59,909 bases of DNA from NCBI RefSeq assembly GCF_002879855.1, contig NZ_PNYB01000032.1, forward strand, positions 1 to 59,909, read 5' to 3'. A program made the translations under genes and the position numbers. The notes beneath the pieces were generated by a model, which saw only the letters and a list, made by a program, of their open reading frames with translations, made no database searches and was not told where the DNA came from. The DNA comes from Trinickia soli (GTDB taxonomy: Bacteria; Pseudomonadota; Gammaproteobacteria; Burkholderiales; Burkholderiaceae). Shown one piece after another: positions 38,713-51,904 of the stretch. How positions within the stretch are numbered: position 1 is the first letter of the stretch; the number at the start of each line of letters is the position of its first letter.

Positions 38713-40233
38713 TCACGGCTCCAGATGCAGTTCCTGGATCTTGCGCGTGATGGTATTGCGGCCAATGCCAAGCCGCTCCGCCGCTTCGACCTTGCGACCG
38801 CGCGTGAAGTCGAGCGCTTCTCGAATGACTGCCGCTTCGAATCGCCGCGCGAGTTCGTCCATGACGTCGCCCGTATTTTCGCGCAGCATGCGCGCGACTT
38901 CCGCGCGCAAACCACTTTCCCACACGCTGACAGGCAGCCCCGTGGCCACGCCGGCCAGCGCAGCCGGCGCAATCGCGACCCCGTTGCGCTCGCTACCGTC
39001 AAGCCCGGCCGGATTCGCAGAAACCGATGCGCTCGTAGCAGGCCCCGCAACGATGTCGCCGCTGCTCTCGGGCGTCGCGCCGGGCACGAGGTCGGGCGGC
39101 AAATCCTTGATCTCGATCGTCTGCGCTGGCGCCATCACGGTCAGCCAATTCGCGAGATTCTCGAGCTGCCGCACATTGCCCGGAAACGGCAACGTCGTCA
39201 GATAGGCGAGCGCCGCCTCGGATACGCGCTTCGGCTCAACCCCAAGATCGCGCGCACTCTTTTGCAAGAAATGGCGCGTCAGCAACGGGATATCCTCGCG
39301 CCGTTCGCGCAACGCCGGCAAGCGCAGACGGATGACATTCAAGCGGTGATACAGGTCTTCGCGGAACAATCCCTGCCGCACGCGCGCGTCCAGATTCTGG
39401 TGCGTCGCGGCAATCACGCGCACGTTCGCGCGCAGCGGGCTATGCCCACCCACGCGATAGAATTGTCCGTCCGAAAGGACGCGCAAGAGTCGCGTTTGCA
39501 GGTCGAACGGCATGTCGCCGATTTCGTCGAGAAACAGCGTGCCGTTCTCGGCCTGTTCGAAGCGTCCTTGTCGCGTAGCTTGAGCGCCCGTAAATGCACC
39601 GCGCTCATGACCGAACAGTTCGGACTCCAAAAGATCCTTCGGAATCGCAGCGGTATTGAGCGCGATGAACGGCCCATTCGCACGCGGGCTGTGCCGATGC
39701 AATGCACGCGCGACGAGCTCTTTACCCGTGCCCGACTCGCCCGTGATCAAAACGGTGGCGGCCGAATGCGAAAGCCGCCCAATGGCGCGAAACATGTCCT
39801 GCATCGCCGGCGCCTGGCCCAGCATTTCGGGGGCGTCGCTCGAGAGCACTTCGCTGGCCGGCGAACCGCGCAGGCTCTCGTCGACCGCGCGGCGAATCAA
39901 TTCGACGGCCTTGTCGACGTCGAACGGCTTCGCCAGATATTCGAACGCGCCGCCTTGGAACGCGGCCACCGCGCTGTCGAGATCGGAGTACGCGGTCATG
40001 ATGATGACGGGCAGCTCGGGCAGTCGCGTACGGATCGCCTGCAGCAATTCGAGGCCCGACGCCCCCGGCATTCTGATATCGGAGACGAGCACTTGCGGGC
40101 TTTCGCGATCGAGGGCGGCGAGCGCCTCGCGTACGTTGGCAAAACTACGCGTCGGGAAATTCTCGCGCGCGAGGGCTTTCTCGAGCACCCAACGGATCGA
40201 TTGGTCGTCGTCTACTATCCAGATCGGCTTCAT
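38713..40233 (-). CDS. ntrC: nitrogen regulator NtrC (sigma-54 activator)
   Basis: 506 residues: receiver domain with D52 (VSDIRMPG), AAA+ sigma-54 interaction domain with Walker A GESGTGKE near 165 and the loop GAFTGA near 215, and a Fis-type HTH at the C-terminus ([18 protein letters not shown]). Activates glnA and other nitrogen genes when phosphorylated by NtrB. Last gene of glnA-ntrB-ntrC; two matching enhancer sites lie upstream of glnA. Confidence 0.97.
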   Translation of the reverse strand: MKPIWIVDDDQSIRWVLEKALARENFPTRSFANVREALAALDRESPQVLVSDIRMPGASGLELLQAIRTRLPELPVIIMTAYSDLDSAVAAFQGGAFEYLAKPFDVDKAVELIRRAVDESLRGSPASEVLSSDAPEMLGQAPAMQDMFRAIGRLSHSAATVLITGESGTGKELVARALHRHSPRANGPFIALNTAAIPKDLLESELFGHERGAFTGAQATRQGRFEQAENGTLFLDEIGDMPFDLQTRLLRVLSDGQFYRVGGHSPLRANVRVIAATHQNLDARVRQGLFREDLYHRLNVIRLRLPALRERREDIPLLTRHFLQKSARDLGVEPKRVSEAALAYLTTLPFPGNVRQLENLANWLTVMAPAQTIEIKDLPPDLVPGATPESSGDIVAGPATSASVSANPAGLDGSERNGVAIAPAALAGVATGLPVSVWESGLRAEVARMLRENTGDVMDELARRFEAAVIREALDFTRGRKVEAAERLGIGRNTITRKIQELHLEP

Positions 40234-40246
40234 GGAGTGGGTCTTA

Positions 40247-41389
40247 TCAATTGACGAGCGGCAGCAAAATCTGAAACTCGGTGTGTCCGGGGCGGCTCTC
40301 CACTTCGATCAGTCCGTCGTGCTGCTGGACGAACGTCTGCGCGAGTGTGAGACCCAACCCACTGCCGTCCTCGCGGCCGGACACGAGCGGATAAAAAATA
40401 CGATCGCGGATTTCTTCGGGAATCCCGGGCCCGTTGTCGATCACTCGCAAATCCAATGCCAGTTTGCACAGGCGCTTCGAGATCGTGACTTTGCGCGCAA
40501 CGCGCGTACGCAATGCAATGCGCGCATCGCCCTGGCCGATGCGCTCGCGCAGCGCCTGCGCGGCATTGCGCACGATGTTGAGCAGCGCTTGAATGAGCTG
40601 CTCCTTGTCGCCGCGCAAATCGGGCACGCTCACGTCGTAATCGCGCTCGATCGTGAGACCGCGCGGGAATTCCGCGAGAATCACGGCACGCACGCGCTCA
40701 CACACTTCGTGGATATTGACGTCGCCGACGATGTGCGGATGTCGATGCGGCTCGAGCAACCGATCGACGAGCGTTTGCAGGCGATCCGATTCCTTCACGA
40801 TCACCTGCGTGTATTCACGCAACTCCTGTCGCTCGCGTGCGCCCAACTCGAATTCGAGCAGTTGCGCGGCGCCGCGTATTCCGCCGAGCGGATTCTTGAT
40901 CTCATGCGCAAGATTGCGGATCAATTGCTTGTTCGCAATCGACAGATCGTGAATACGCTCTTCGCGATCGGTGCGCAAATGGCGCTCGTTTTCGAACAAC
41001 TCGAGCAAAACGTAATCGGGCGCGCTTTCGAGGAAACCGACCACGACATGCACATGCAACGGCTCGCGCCCCGGCCGCTCGAGCACGGTGTCGAGATGCG
41101 TCGCATGAAAGCGATGCTCCGCGATGGCTGCAATCGTCGTGACGAGGTCGTCGCTGTTGACGAACAACTCCGACCACGACATCTGCATGAGCTGCCGACG
41201 CGACAAATCGAGCATCGACTCCGCTGACGGGTTCGCGAACGCAACGCGCAGCGTGCGCGTCTCGAGCAGGAGCGCAACGGTCGGCAACGCCTCGAAGCCC
41301 GGCAACAAGCCCGACTGCGTGAGCGCATCGTCGTCTGAAAGCGGCTCGGTTTGGCCTTTCTGCGCCTTGATCAAATTGTTGAGCACCAT
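40247..41389 (-). CDS. ntrB: nitrogen sensor kinase NtrB
   Basis: 380 residues: a PAS domain (about 30-140), phospho-acceptor His in NLAHEIKNPLGG near 165, and a HATPase_c domain with DNGPGIP and GSGLGL. Phosphorylates NtrC under nitrogen limitation, gated by PII. The ATG at 41389 is chosen because a terminator hairpin lies between it and glnA; a longer frame from a TTG would put that hairpin inside the gene. It ends 13 bases before ntrC. Confidence 0.95.
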   Translation of the reverse strand: MVLNNLIKAQKGQTEPLSDDDALTQSGLLPGFEALPTVALLLETRTLRVAFANPSAESMLDLSRRQLMQMSWSELFVNSDDLVTTIAAIAEHRFHATHLDTVLERPGREPLHVHVVVGFLESAPDYVLLELFENERHLRTDREERIHDLSIANKQLIRNLAHEIKNPLGGIRGAAQLLEFELGARERQELREYTQVIVKESDRLQTLVDRLLEPHRHPHIVGDVNIHEVCERVRAVILAEFPRGLTIERDYDVSVPDLRGDKEQLIQALLNIVRNAAQALRERIGQGDARIALRTRVARKVTISKRLCKLALDLRVIDNGPGIPEEIRDRIFYPLVSGREDGSGLGLTLAQTFVQQHDGLIEVESRPGHTEFQILLPLVN

Positions 41390-41407
41390 CGTCGATTCAC
41401 CGGAACG

Positions 41408-41433
41408 AAAAAGGGACGGCGCCGCCGTCCCTT
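41408..41433 (-). terminator. terminator between glnA and ntrB
   Basis: On the minus strand AAGGGACGGC and GCCGTCCCTT form a perfect 10-bp stem with a 3-base loop, followed by TTTCGTT. It should end most glnA transcripts and set a lower level for ntrBC, as in enteric glnA-glnLG. Confidence 0.9.
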
Positions 41434-41495
41434 CGAGACCGATCAGCTTGCTGATGCGCTCCACCGACGACAACAAGCGAAGCGCATCGCGTCGC

Positions 41496-42911
41496 TTACA
41501 GCGAGTAGTACATCTCGAACTCGATCGGATGCGTCGTCATGCGGAAGCGTTGCAGTTCGCCTTCCTTCAGTTCGAGGTAGGCGTCGAGCATCGCGTCCGT
41601 GAACACGCCGCCGCGCGTCAGGAACTCGCGATCGGCATCGAGCGCCTCGAGCGCTTGCTCGAGACCTGCGCAAACGGTCGGGATCTTCGCGTCTTCTTCG
41701 GGCGGCAGATCGTACAGGTTCTTATCCGCGGCTTCGCCCGGATGAATCTTGTTCTGCACGCCGTCGAGACCGGCCATCATCAGCGCCGAGAATGCGAGGT
41801 ACGGGTTCGCCATCGGATCCGGGAAGCGCGTTTCGATGCGGCGGCCCTTCGGGTTGCTCACGTGCGGAATACGGATCGAAGCCGAACGGTTGCGCGCCGA
41901 GTAAGCGAGCTTGACCGGTGCTTCGAAGTGCGGCACGAGACGCTTGTACGAGTTCGTCGTCGGGTTCGTGATCGCATTGAGCGCGCGCGCGTGCTTGATG
42001 ATGCCGCCGATGTAGAACAGCGCGAATTCCGAGAGGCCGGCGTAGCCGTTGCCCGCGAACAGGTTCTGGCCGTCCTTCCAGATCGACTGGTGGACGTGCA
42101 TGCCCGAGCCGTTATCGCCCACGACAGGCTTCGGCATGAACGTCGCCGTCTTGCCGTACGTGTGCGCGACGTTGTGGACGATGTACTTCAATTGCTGGGT
42201 CCAGTCGGCGCGCTGCACGAGCGTCGAGAACTTCGTGCCGATTTCGTTCTGGCCTTGGCCCGCCACTTCGTGGTGATGCACTTCGACCGGAATGCCGATC
42301 TGTTCGAGCAGCAAGCACATTTCCGAGCGCATGTCCTGGAACGTATCGACCGGAGCGACCGGGAAGTAGCCGCCCTTCGTGCCCGGACGGTGACCCGTGT
42401 TGCCGCCTTCGAATTCCTTGCCCGACGACCACGGCGCTTCTTCGGAGCCGATCTTGACGAAGCAGCCCGACATGTCGGTGTTCCATTGAACCGAGTCGAA
42501 AATGAAGAACTCGGGTTCGGGACCGAAGAAGGCGGTATCGCCCAGGCCCGTGCTCTTCAGATACGCTTCGGCGCGCTTGGCGAGCGAGCGCGGATCGCGT
42601 TCGTAGCCCTTGCCGTCTGCCGGTTCGATGACGTCGCAGGTCATCACGAGCGTCGGCTCTTCATAGAACGGATCGATGAAGCTCGAGTTGGGATCGGGCA
42701 TGAGCAGCATGTCCGATGCCTCGATGCCCTTCCAGCCGGCAATCGAGGAACCGTCGAACGCATGGCCGCTCTCGAACTTGTCTTCGTCGAACGCCGACAG
42801 CGGCACCGAGACGTGCTGCTCCTTGCCGCGCGTGTCGGTGAAGCGAAAGTCGACAAACTTGACGTCCTCGTCCTTCACGAGCTGCATGACGTCGGCCACG
42901 GATTTACTCAT
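41496..42911 (-). CDS. glnA: glutamine synthetase type I
   Basis: Assimilates ammonia into glutamine. 471 residues, typical GSI-beta size. Visible motifs: DGSSIAGW near 53, the ATP and metal region GPEPEFF near 130, and the adenylylated tyrosine in NLYDLPPEE near 398, so GlnE control is expected. Preceded by a sigma-54 promoter and two NtrC sites and followed by a terminator and ntrBC. Confidence 0.98.
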   Translation of the reverse strand: MSKSVADVMQLVKDEDVKFVDFRFTDTRGKEQHVSVPLSAFDEDKFESGHAFDGSSIAGWKGIEASDMLLMPDPNSSFIDPFYEEPTLVMTCDVIEPADGKGYERDPRSLAKRAEAYLKSTGLGDTAFFGPEPEFFIFDSVQWNTDMSGCFVKIGSEEAPWSSGKEFEGGNTGHRPGTKGGYFPVAPVDTFQDMRSEMCLLLEQIGIPVEVHHHEVAGQGQNEIGTKFSTLVQRADWTQQLKYIVHNVAHTYGKTATFMPKPVVGDNGSGMHVHQSIWKDGQNLFAGNGYAGLSEFALFYIGGIIKHARALNAITNPTTNSYKRLVPHFEAPVKLAYSARNRSASIRIPHVSNPKGRRIETRFPDPMANPYLAFSALMMAGLDGVQNKIHPGEAADKNLYDLPPEEDAKIPTVCAGLEQALEALDADREFLTRGGVFTDAMLDAYLELKEGELQRFRMTTHPIEFEMYYSL

Positions 42912-43019
42912 ATCCTCTTCTCCATTTAATAGGTTCGGCGGTTCTTCGCTTCTTGCCGCTTCGGCTCATCGCGCCTTCCGACGCCAAATCCGGTCTATCA
43001 AGCGATCGCCGCGGGTAAA

Positions 43020-43036
43020 AGCAGCTTCCGTGCCAA
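43020..43036 (-). promoter_or_regulatory. sigma-54 promoter of glnA
   Basis: On the minus strand TTGGCACGGAAGCTGCT, which fits TGGCAC-N5-TTGC with one change (CTGC for TTGC). The GG and GC elements have correct spacing. It lies about 108 bases before the glnA ATG. Confidence 0.85.
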
Positions 43037-43148
43037 GCGTTCGATATCACGCCCAGACTTTCGATCCACCGGGCGCAAAGCCGCGAGGCAGCGCGCCCCG
43101 CGCTGGGGAACCGACGAGACGCTGCATGCGCAGCGCCCGCGCCGAAAC

Positions 43149-43165
43149 AGCACCGTTTTGGTGCT
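43149..43165. promoter_or_regulatory. NtrC-binding site 1 upstream of glnA
   Basis: AGCACCGTTTTGGTGCT: a perfect GCACC-N5-GGTGC dyad, the NtrC consensus core, about 130 bases upstream of the sigma-54 promoter. Confidence 0.85.
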
Positions 43166-43219
43166 CATTCGCGTACGCAACGGCCAGCCACTCTCATTGT
43201 GGTGCATTACCCCCAAAAA

Positions 43220-43236
43220 TGCACCTCTTTGGCGCA
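43220..43236. promoter_or_regulatory. NtrC-binding site 2 upstream of glnA
   Basis: TGCACCTCTTTGGCGCA matches TGCACC-N5-GGTGCA with one change. It lies 71 bases from site 1 centre to centre. An extra half-site (GGTGCAT, 43201-43207) is between them. No other content is evident in the glnA-rhodanese gap apart from a TAGAAT at 43293-43298. Confidence 0.75.
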
Positions 43237-43292
43237 CACATCATGCGCGAGCCATGCACCACGACGCACTGAAGCACCGGGTGCCGCCGCGC

Positions 43293-43298
43293 TAGAAT
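43293..43298 (+). promoter_or_regulatory. -10 box of the rhodanese gene
   Basis: TAGAAT 46 bases before the ATG at 43344; weak -35. Confidence 0.4.
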
Positions 43299-43343
43299 GC
43301 ACTTTTACGATGACGGTTTTCCGAACGAAGGGGACAACGGCTC

Positions 43344-43811
43344 ATGAGCTCGCTCGAACAAATCCTCGCGCAGGCCGACAAGCGCCGCGCCGAACATCAA
43401 TTGACCTACGCCGGGGCGCTGTCGCCGGCGGAGGCGTTCGAGCTTTTGCAGCTCGAACCAAAGGCCCGACTCGTGGACGTGCGCACGCGCGCCGAACTCG
43501 ATTGGGTAGGAAGGCCGCTCGTCGGCGACGGCCAGTACGTTCATATCGAATGGACGCGGTATCCGGGCGGCGTGCCGAATCCGGAGTTCGTCGCTCAGTT
43601 GCGGGAAGCGGTGGGCTCCCCTGATACGCCGGTGCTGTTCTTGTGCCGCAGCGCCGCGCGCTCGAAGCTGGCGGCCGTGACCGCCGCTCAACAGGGCTTT
43701 ACACGAGCGTACGACCTGCTCGAAGGCTTCGAGGGCGACAAGGATGGGAATGGTCACCGAAAGATGGTCAGCGGCTGGTGCTTCCGCGGGCTGCCGTGGA
43801 TGGGGGCTTGA
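43344..43811 (+). CDS. rhodanese-like domain protein
   Basis: 155 residues, single rhodanese domain; catalytic C101 in the loop FLCRSAARS, with the DVR motif (LVDVRTRAEL) near 43. Likely a sulfurtransferase carrying sulfane sulfur; the acceptor is unknown. GGGGA precedes the ATG. Divergent from glnA and convergent with the CinA-type gene. Confidence 0.9.
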   Translation: MSSLEQILAQADKRRAEHQLTYAGALSPAEAFELLQLEPKARLVDVRTRAELDWVGRPLVGDGQYVHIEWTRYPGGVPNPEFVAQLREAVGSPDTPVLFLCRSAARSKLAAVTAAQQGFTRAYDLLEGFEGDKDGNGHRKMVSGWCFRGLPWMGA

Positions 43812-43845
43812 GCCGCAATCAGGCCTCCAGTCTATGGGGTCGTGT

Positions 43846-44691
43846 TTAACCGGCCTCCGGCTCGACGATATCGCCGCCGAGCAGATGCACGCCTTCCCTT
43901 AGCTTGACGAAAGCGGCGGCCACCGCCTCGGGTTCGCCTTTGACGCCCAAATCGATGTGCCGCCGCGCGAAGAGACCGCCGCGCTCGGCGTCGCCGACGC
44001 TCGGCAGGCTGAATACGCGCACGCCCGGAAAATCGGCCTCGATCTTTTCCATGAGCGGCGTCAACGTCGACTCCATCAGTTCGAAGACGTAAAGCGAGCG
44101 CTCGGCACGGGCGACAGCATGATGGAGATGGGCGTACTTCGTATCGAGCACCCACTCCATCATCGGCCACGCCATGACCGGAAAGCCGGGCACGAAATGG
44201 TGGTCGCCGACCGAAAAGCCCGGAATCTTGTTGTAGCCGTTCGGAATGATCGACGCGCCGAGCGGAAACACGCCCATATTCAAGCGATGGAGGTTTTCGG
44301 GCGAATCGAGGTCGAGCGGGGTCGACGCCGCCGCGGCCGAACTCGCGCCGCCCGCCCCTGCAGCGGCGCCATGCATCTCGCGGATGCGTGCACGAATGAG
44401 TTCGGCCGCTTCGGGATGCAGCTCCAGCGGCACGCCGAGCGCCTCGGCAGCGCATTGCCGGGTATGGTCGTCCGGGGTCGCGCCGATGCCGCCCGTCGAG
44501 AAGACGATATCGCCTGACGCGAAGGTGCGCTTGAGCGTAGCCGTGATGCGGTCGCGGTCGTCGCCCACGTATTCCGCCCAGTCGAGCGCGAGGCCGCGCG
44601 CGCTCAGCAATTCGATGATTTTCGGCAGATGCTTGTCGACGCGCCGGCCGGACAGAATTTCATCGCCGATGATGATCACGCCAAATGCCAT
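43846..44691 (-). CDS. CinA/MoaB-type molybdopterin-binding domain protein
   Basis: 281 residues with an N-terminal MoCF-biosynthesis fold (GVIIIGDEILSGRRVD, FSTGGIGATPDDHT). It lacks the C-terminal CinA amidase, so it is the short form often labelled competence/damage-inducible protein. An Ala/Gly/Ser stretch near 109-123 (AAAGAGGASSAAAAS) interrupts the domain. Role unclear, possibly nucleotide pyrophosphatase or molybdopterin-like binding. It starts 15 bases after the membrane protein gene upstream. Confidence 0.85.
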   Translation of the reverse strand: MAFGVIIIGDEILSGRRVDKHLPKIIELLSARGLALDWAEYVGDDRDRITATLKRTFASGDIVFSTGGIGATPDDHTRQCAAEALGVPLELHPEAAELIRARIREMHGAAAGAGGASSAAAASTPLDLDSPENLHRLNMGVFPLGASIIPNGYNKIPGFSVGDHHFVPGFPVMAWPMMEWVLDTKYAHLHHAVARAERSLYVFELMESTLTPLMEKIEADFPGVRVFSLPSVGDAERGGLFARRHIDLGVKGEPEAVAAAFVKLREGVHLLGGDIVEPEAG

Positions 44692-44706
44692 AGACTGCCC
44701 TCGCCC

Positions 44707-45519
44707 TCATGTGGATGGAAGCGCCTCATTGGCGCGCAGGCGCTGCAACGCGTCCAGGCAATAATGACCGAACCAGAGCGCCGAAAACACGAGGATAAAC
44801 GCATAAATCCAAATCGTGGCGGCGGCGATTACGGGAAACAGCACGACGAGCCAGATGGACCAGGCCCAGATCAGCGTCGGTACCGTGCCCATCAGGCCCG
44901 TGGCGATGCCGATGGCGAATAGCGGGCCGCGATGGCGTCGGATCAAAGCACGGCGCTCCTCGCTGCTGGCGTGCAGCGCAAGCGCATCGTAGGTCATCAC
45001 CCGGTAGGTGAGCCAGCCCCATAGCAACGGCGGAATGACGGCGAACAACGGCGGAAACAACCAGAGCGGCACCGTCAGCACGAACAGCACGATGCAGACG
45101 AGCGTCGTCACGAGCGTATGCACCAGGCTGCCGAACCATGTGCCGCCGCGACGCTGTTCGAGGCCGGCGAAACGTCGCGCGGAAAGATAGCGCACGACCA
45201 TCGGCATCGAAATCGTGGCGATGAGCAGCAGCACCGTCGTAGCGATCAGCGGAACCGAGAGTGCGACGATGATGAACGGCGCCAGCGCGGCATGCAGCGA
45301 AGTCAGGCCGATCCAATCGAAGGCATGGTAGAGCGATTGGCCGAACCACGATGCCGCAAGCCAGCCCCGCGCACTGTCGACGAGCGGCTGCCACATGAAC
45401 CAAAAGAACAGCCCCCACCCCGCCGTCGCGACGAAGAACGGCATGAAGGTGAGCCAAAGCATACGCGGATGCAGCGCACTGGCCGCGGCCTTGCCGAACG
45501 AACGCAGAAAATCGGTCAT
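44707..45519 (-). CDS. EI24/CysZ-like integral membrane protein
   Basis: 270 residues with about six hydrophobic segments (near 20-42, 75-105, 135-165, 195-215, 225-250). The pattern and length match the EI24 domain family, which includes the CysZ sulfate permease; substrate here is unknown. It lies 12 bases after the desaturase-like gene and 15 before the CinA-type gene, so all are likely one transcript. Confidence 0.8.
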   Translation of the reverse strand: MTDFLRSFGKAAASALHPRMLWLTFMPFFVATAGWGLFFWFMWQPLVDSARGWLAASWFGQSLYHAFDWIGLTSLHAALAPFIIVALSVPLIATTVLLLIATISMPMVVRYLSARRFAGLEQRRGGTWFGSLVHTLVTTLVCIVLFVLTVPLWLFPPLFAVIPPLLWGWLTYRVMTYDALALHASSEERRALIRRHRGPLFAIGIATGLMGTVPTLIWAWSIWLVVLFPVIAAATIWIYAFILVFSALWFGHYCLDALQRLRANEALPST

Positions 45520-45531
45520 GCGCAGGCCCCT

Positions 45532-46533
45532 TCAGAGCGATGCCGCGCCCCCGCTGCGAGCGGCCGAGCGTGCCGCGCCAAGGCGCCGCGCGATCCGCAC
45601 GAAGGCGAGCCAGTGCTGCGAAACGAACCCTTCCCCATACAATTGCCCCTCGCGCTCTTCGCGGATACCTGTCGGTTCGACCGTGCGATCCCACGACGCG
45701 GTCTTGAACAGCATATCCCACCAGGGGAAAAGGACGCCGAAGTTGCAACCGTACGCCGTTCCTTCATGCCCGTAGCCCACGGCATGGTGGCGTCGATGGA
45801 AACCCGGGCTGACGATCAGCCGCTCGATCACACGCCCGAAATCGAGGCGTGCGTTGCAATGCTGGACGCTTTGCAAGAAGTTCGTCACGGCAGACAACAC
45901 GACGAACTGGGTCGGCGCAATGCCGATCGCCAACGCGATCGCCGCAAAGAACCCCGCCTGCAGCACGTCGTCGAGCAAGTGGTTGCGATCGTCGCACCAC
46001 AGCGACATTTGCCGCTGGCTGTGGTGCACGGCGTGCAGTTCCCACCAGATACCGATTCGATGCTGCCACCGGTGATACCAGTAGCCGGCGAAATCGAGCA
46101 CGACGAGGTAGATCGCAAAGGCGACGAGCGGCTGCGAAGTCACCCCCGGCCATAGCGTATCGAGATTGACGTTGGCGATATCGTGGTAGCGAAGCCAGAC
46201 CTGCGTGCGATCGAAGATCGGCTGGAAGGCGACGAAGAAGAACAGATTGAACAGGCCGAGCTTGCTGATCCATGTATAGAACACGTCGACGCGCACGGCC
46301 TTGCGATCGTGCCACTTTTCGACGGGCCGCAGCATTTCGAGCGGCCGCAACAACGCATACATCGCGAGGATCGTCAGAAAGCCGACGATGACGGGATACA
46401 GGGCGTCGTAGGTGTCTTCGTCGTAGTCCATCCAGCCGAACCTGAACAGCAGAGGCTGGGCGACATGAATGAAGACCCAGGTTTGCAGCGACGAAACGAG
46501 CGAGTCGAGCGATGCAACGATCAGGTGCAGCAT
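45532..46533 (-). CDS. sterol desaturase/fatty acid hydroxylase family protein
   Basis: 333 residues, membrane-bound di-iron oxidase type. Histidine clusters HRWQH, HAVHHS and HRRHH in about 175-260 follow the family pattern, with four to five membrane segments around them. Probably hydroxylates or desaturates a lipid. The substrate is not known. It starts 55 bases after the beta-propeller gene. Confidence 0.9.
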   Translation of the reverse strand: MLHLIVASLDSLVSSLQTWVFIHVAQPLLFRFGWMDYDEDTYDALYPVIVGFLTILAMYALLRPLEMLRPVEKWHDRKAVRVDVFYTWISKLGLFNLFFFVAFQPIFDRTQVWLRYHDIANVNLDTLWPGVTSQPLVAFAIYLVVLDFAGYWYHRWQHRIGIWWELHAVHHSQRQMSLWCDDRNHLLDDVLQAGFFAAIALAIGIAPTQFVVLSAVTNFLQSVQHCNARLDFGRVIERLIVSPGFHRRHHAVGYGHEGTAYGCNFGVLFPWWDMLFKTASWDRTVEPTGIREEREGQLYGEGFVSQHWLAFVRIARRLGAARSAARSGGAASL

Positions 46534-46588
46534 GGCGGACCGAAGTGATTAAATGAGTGGGCGCCTGGGCGCCTGCCTGACGGAGCGC

Positions 46589-47629
46589 TCAGGCACCGTT
46601 CGGTGCCGTTACCGGCGCACGGTCGAAAAAGTAGATGCCGTGCGGCGATCGTCCCACTGCAATCGTCTTGATGAGCTTGCGCGACGCCAGGTCGATCACG
46701 CCGACATGCTTGGAGAAGCGAAACGTCACCCAAAGGTAGCGTTTGTCGGCCGTGAGCTCCATATCGTCGGGGCCGGGCATGAGGCCCGTGATGTCGCCGA
46801 CGTTCGTCAGCGTGTTTTCGTCGATGATGCTGATCGTGCTGGCCACGCGATTGCTGACGGCGACGTGCGTGCCGTCGTCGAGCGAGCGGAAATTGTGGGC
46901 GCCCTTGCCCGTTTGAATCCGCTTGACGACCGCCTGCTTGCGCCAATCGACAACGGCGACGTCGTCCTCGCCCGTCATGCCGACGAGCAGATACTTGTCG
47001 CCCGGCGTCAGCCAGAGGCCGGCGGGCGTGTTGCCCACCTTCATCTTCCACTTGACCGTTTGCGACGCCAGATCGACGGCTGCGATTTCGCCAGACACCT
47101 GCAGCGTGACGAACACCGTCTTGCTGTCGTTGCTGAAGGCCATGTGGCTCGGCATCGTCGCCAGCGGCAGGCGCTTCACGAGCGTCGGCGTCTCCGTCTT
47201 GTCGTCATAAGCGTAGATGTCCAGACGGTCCAGGCGCAGGCCGGTCGTCACGAACCACTTGCGATCGGGCGAGAAACCCAGTTGATAAGGATCCTCGATG
47301 TTTTCCAGGCGCTTTTGCACCTTCCCCGTCTTGGGGTCGACAAACATCAGATCGTTCGAGACCGAATCGGCCACGATCAAAAACCGGCCGTCGGGCGTCG
47401 CCATCAGGTGATGGGGCTCCTTGCCCGTCGGCGTCTTCGCGCCCACCACCTGCTGCGTGGCTTCGTCGATCAGCGAAAGCGTGGCTTCGCCGGAATTGAG
47501 GACGATGACGTTGTTCGCGTGTGCCGCGGGAGCAAGCAATGCCGCCGCGAGGAGCGCGGGAAGCGCGGTCGCCAGCACGCCGAGCGTACGTTTGACGCGC
47601 CCGACGCATGAGGAGAAAGAGGTAAGCAT
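46589..47629 (-). CDS. exported YVTN/cytochrome D1-type beta-propeller protein
   Basis: 346 residues. A signal peptide ends near APAAHA-NN (about 39). Seven-blade propeller repeats follow, of the form VIVLNSGEATLSLID, FLIVADSVSNDLMFVD, VAVVDWRKQ and ISIIDENT. Exported propellers of this type bind redox partners or ligands; no cofactor motif (CxxCH) is present. First of four close genes on this strand after hrpA. Confidence 0.88.
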   Translation of the reverse strand: MLTSFSSCVGRVKRTLGVLATALPALLAAALLAPAAHANNVIVLNSGEATLSLIDEATQQVVGAKTPTGKEPHHLMATPDGRFLIVADSVSNDLMFVDPKTGKVQKRLENIEDPYQLGFSPDRKWFVTTGLRLDRLDIYAYDDKTETPTLVKRLPLATMPSHMAFSNDSKTVFVTLQVSGEIAAVDLASQTVKWKMKVGNTPAGLWLTPGDKYLLVGMTGEDDVAVVDWRKQAVVKRIQTGKGAHNFRSLDDGTHVAVSNRVASTISIIDENTLTNVGDITGLMPGPDDMELTADKRYLWVTFRFSKHVGVIDLASRKLIKTIAVGRSPHGIYFFDRAPVTAPNGA

Positions 47630-47750
47630 GAGAACCCGTTTGAAAAACCGCCGCCATCATTAAACGTTTGCCACGCAGTACGGTTGACCCGGATTCAAAA
47701 AACGCAGCCAACGACGGCAAACGGGCATAGCCGGAACGCGAACCCATAAA

Positions 47751-47769
47751 GGGCGGCATCGCGCCGCCC
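47751..47769 (-). terminator. possible terminator of hrpA
   Basis: GGGCGGC and GCCGCCC pair with a 5-base loop directly after the hrpA stop, followed on the minus strand by TTTATG. A short T-run makes it weak. Confidence 0.45.
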
Positions 47770-47775
47770 GTGCGC

Positions 47776-51882
<4,107 letters not shown>

Positions 51883-51890
51883 GGGGGCGC

Positions 51891-51898
51891 ATTATAAT
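51891..51898. promoter_or_regulatory. palindromic -10 shared by divergent hrpA and argA
   Basis: ATTATAAT reads TATAAT on both strands. The argA ATG is six bases away on one side and the hrpA ATG eight bases on the other, within a 22-base intergenic gap. -35 boxes are poor on both sides. Confidence 0.6.
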
Positions 51899-51904
51899 CC
51901 CGGC

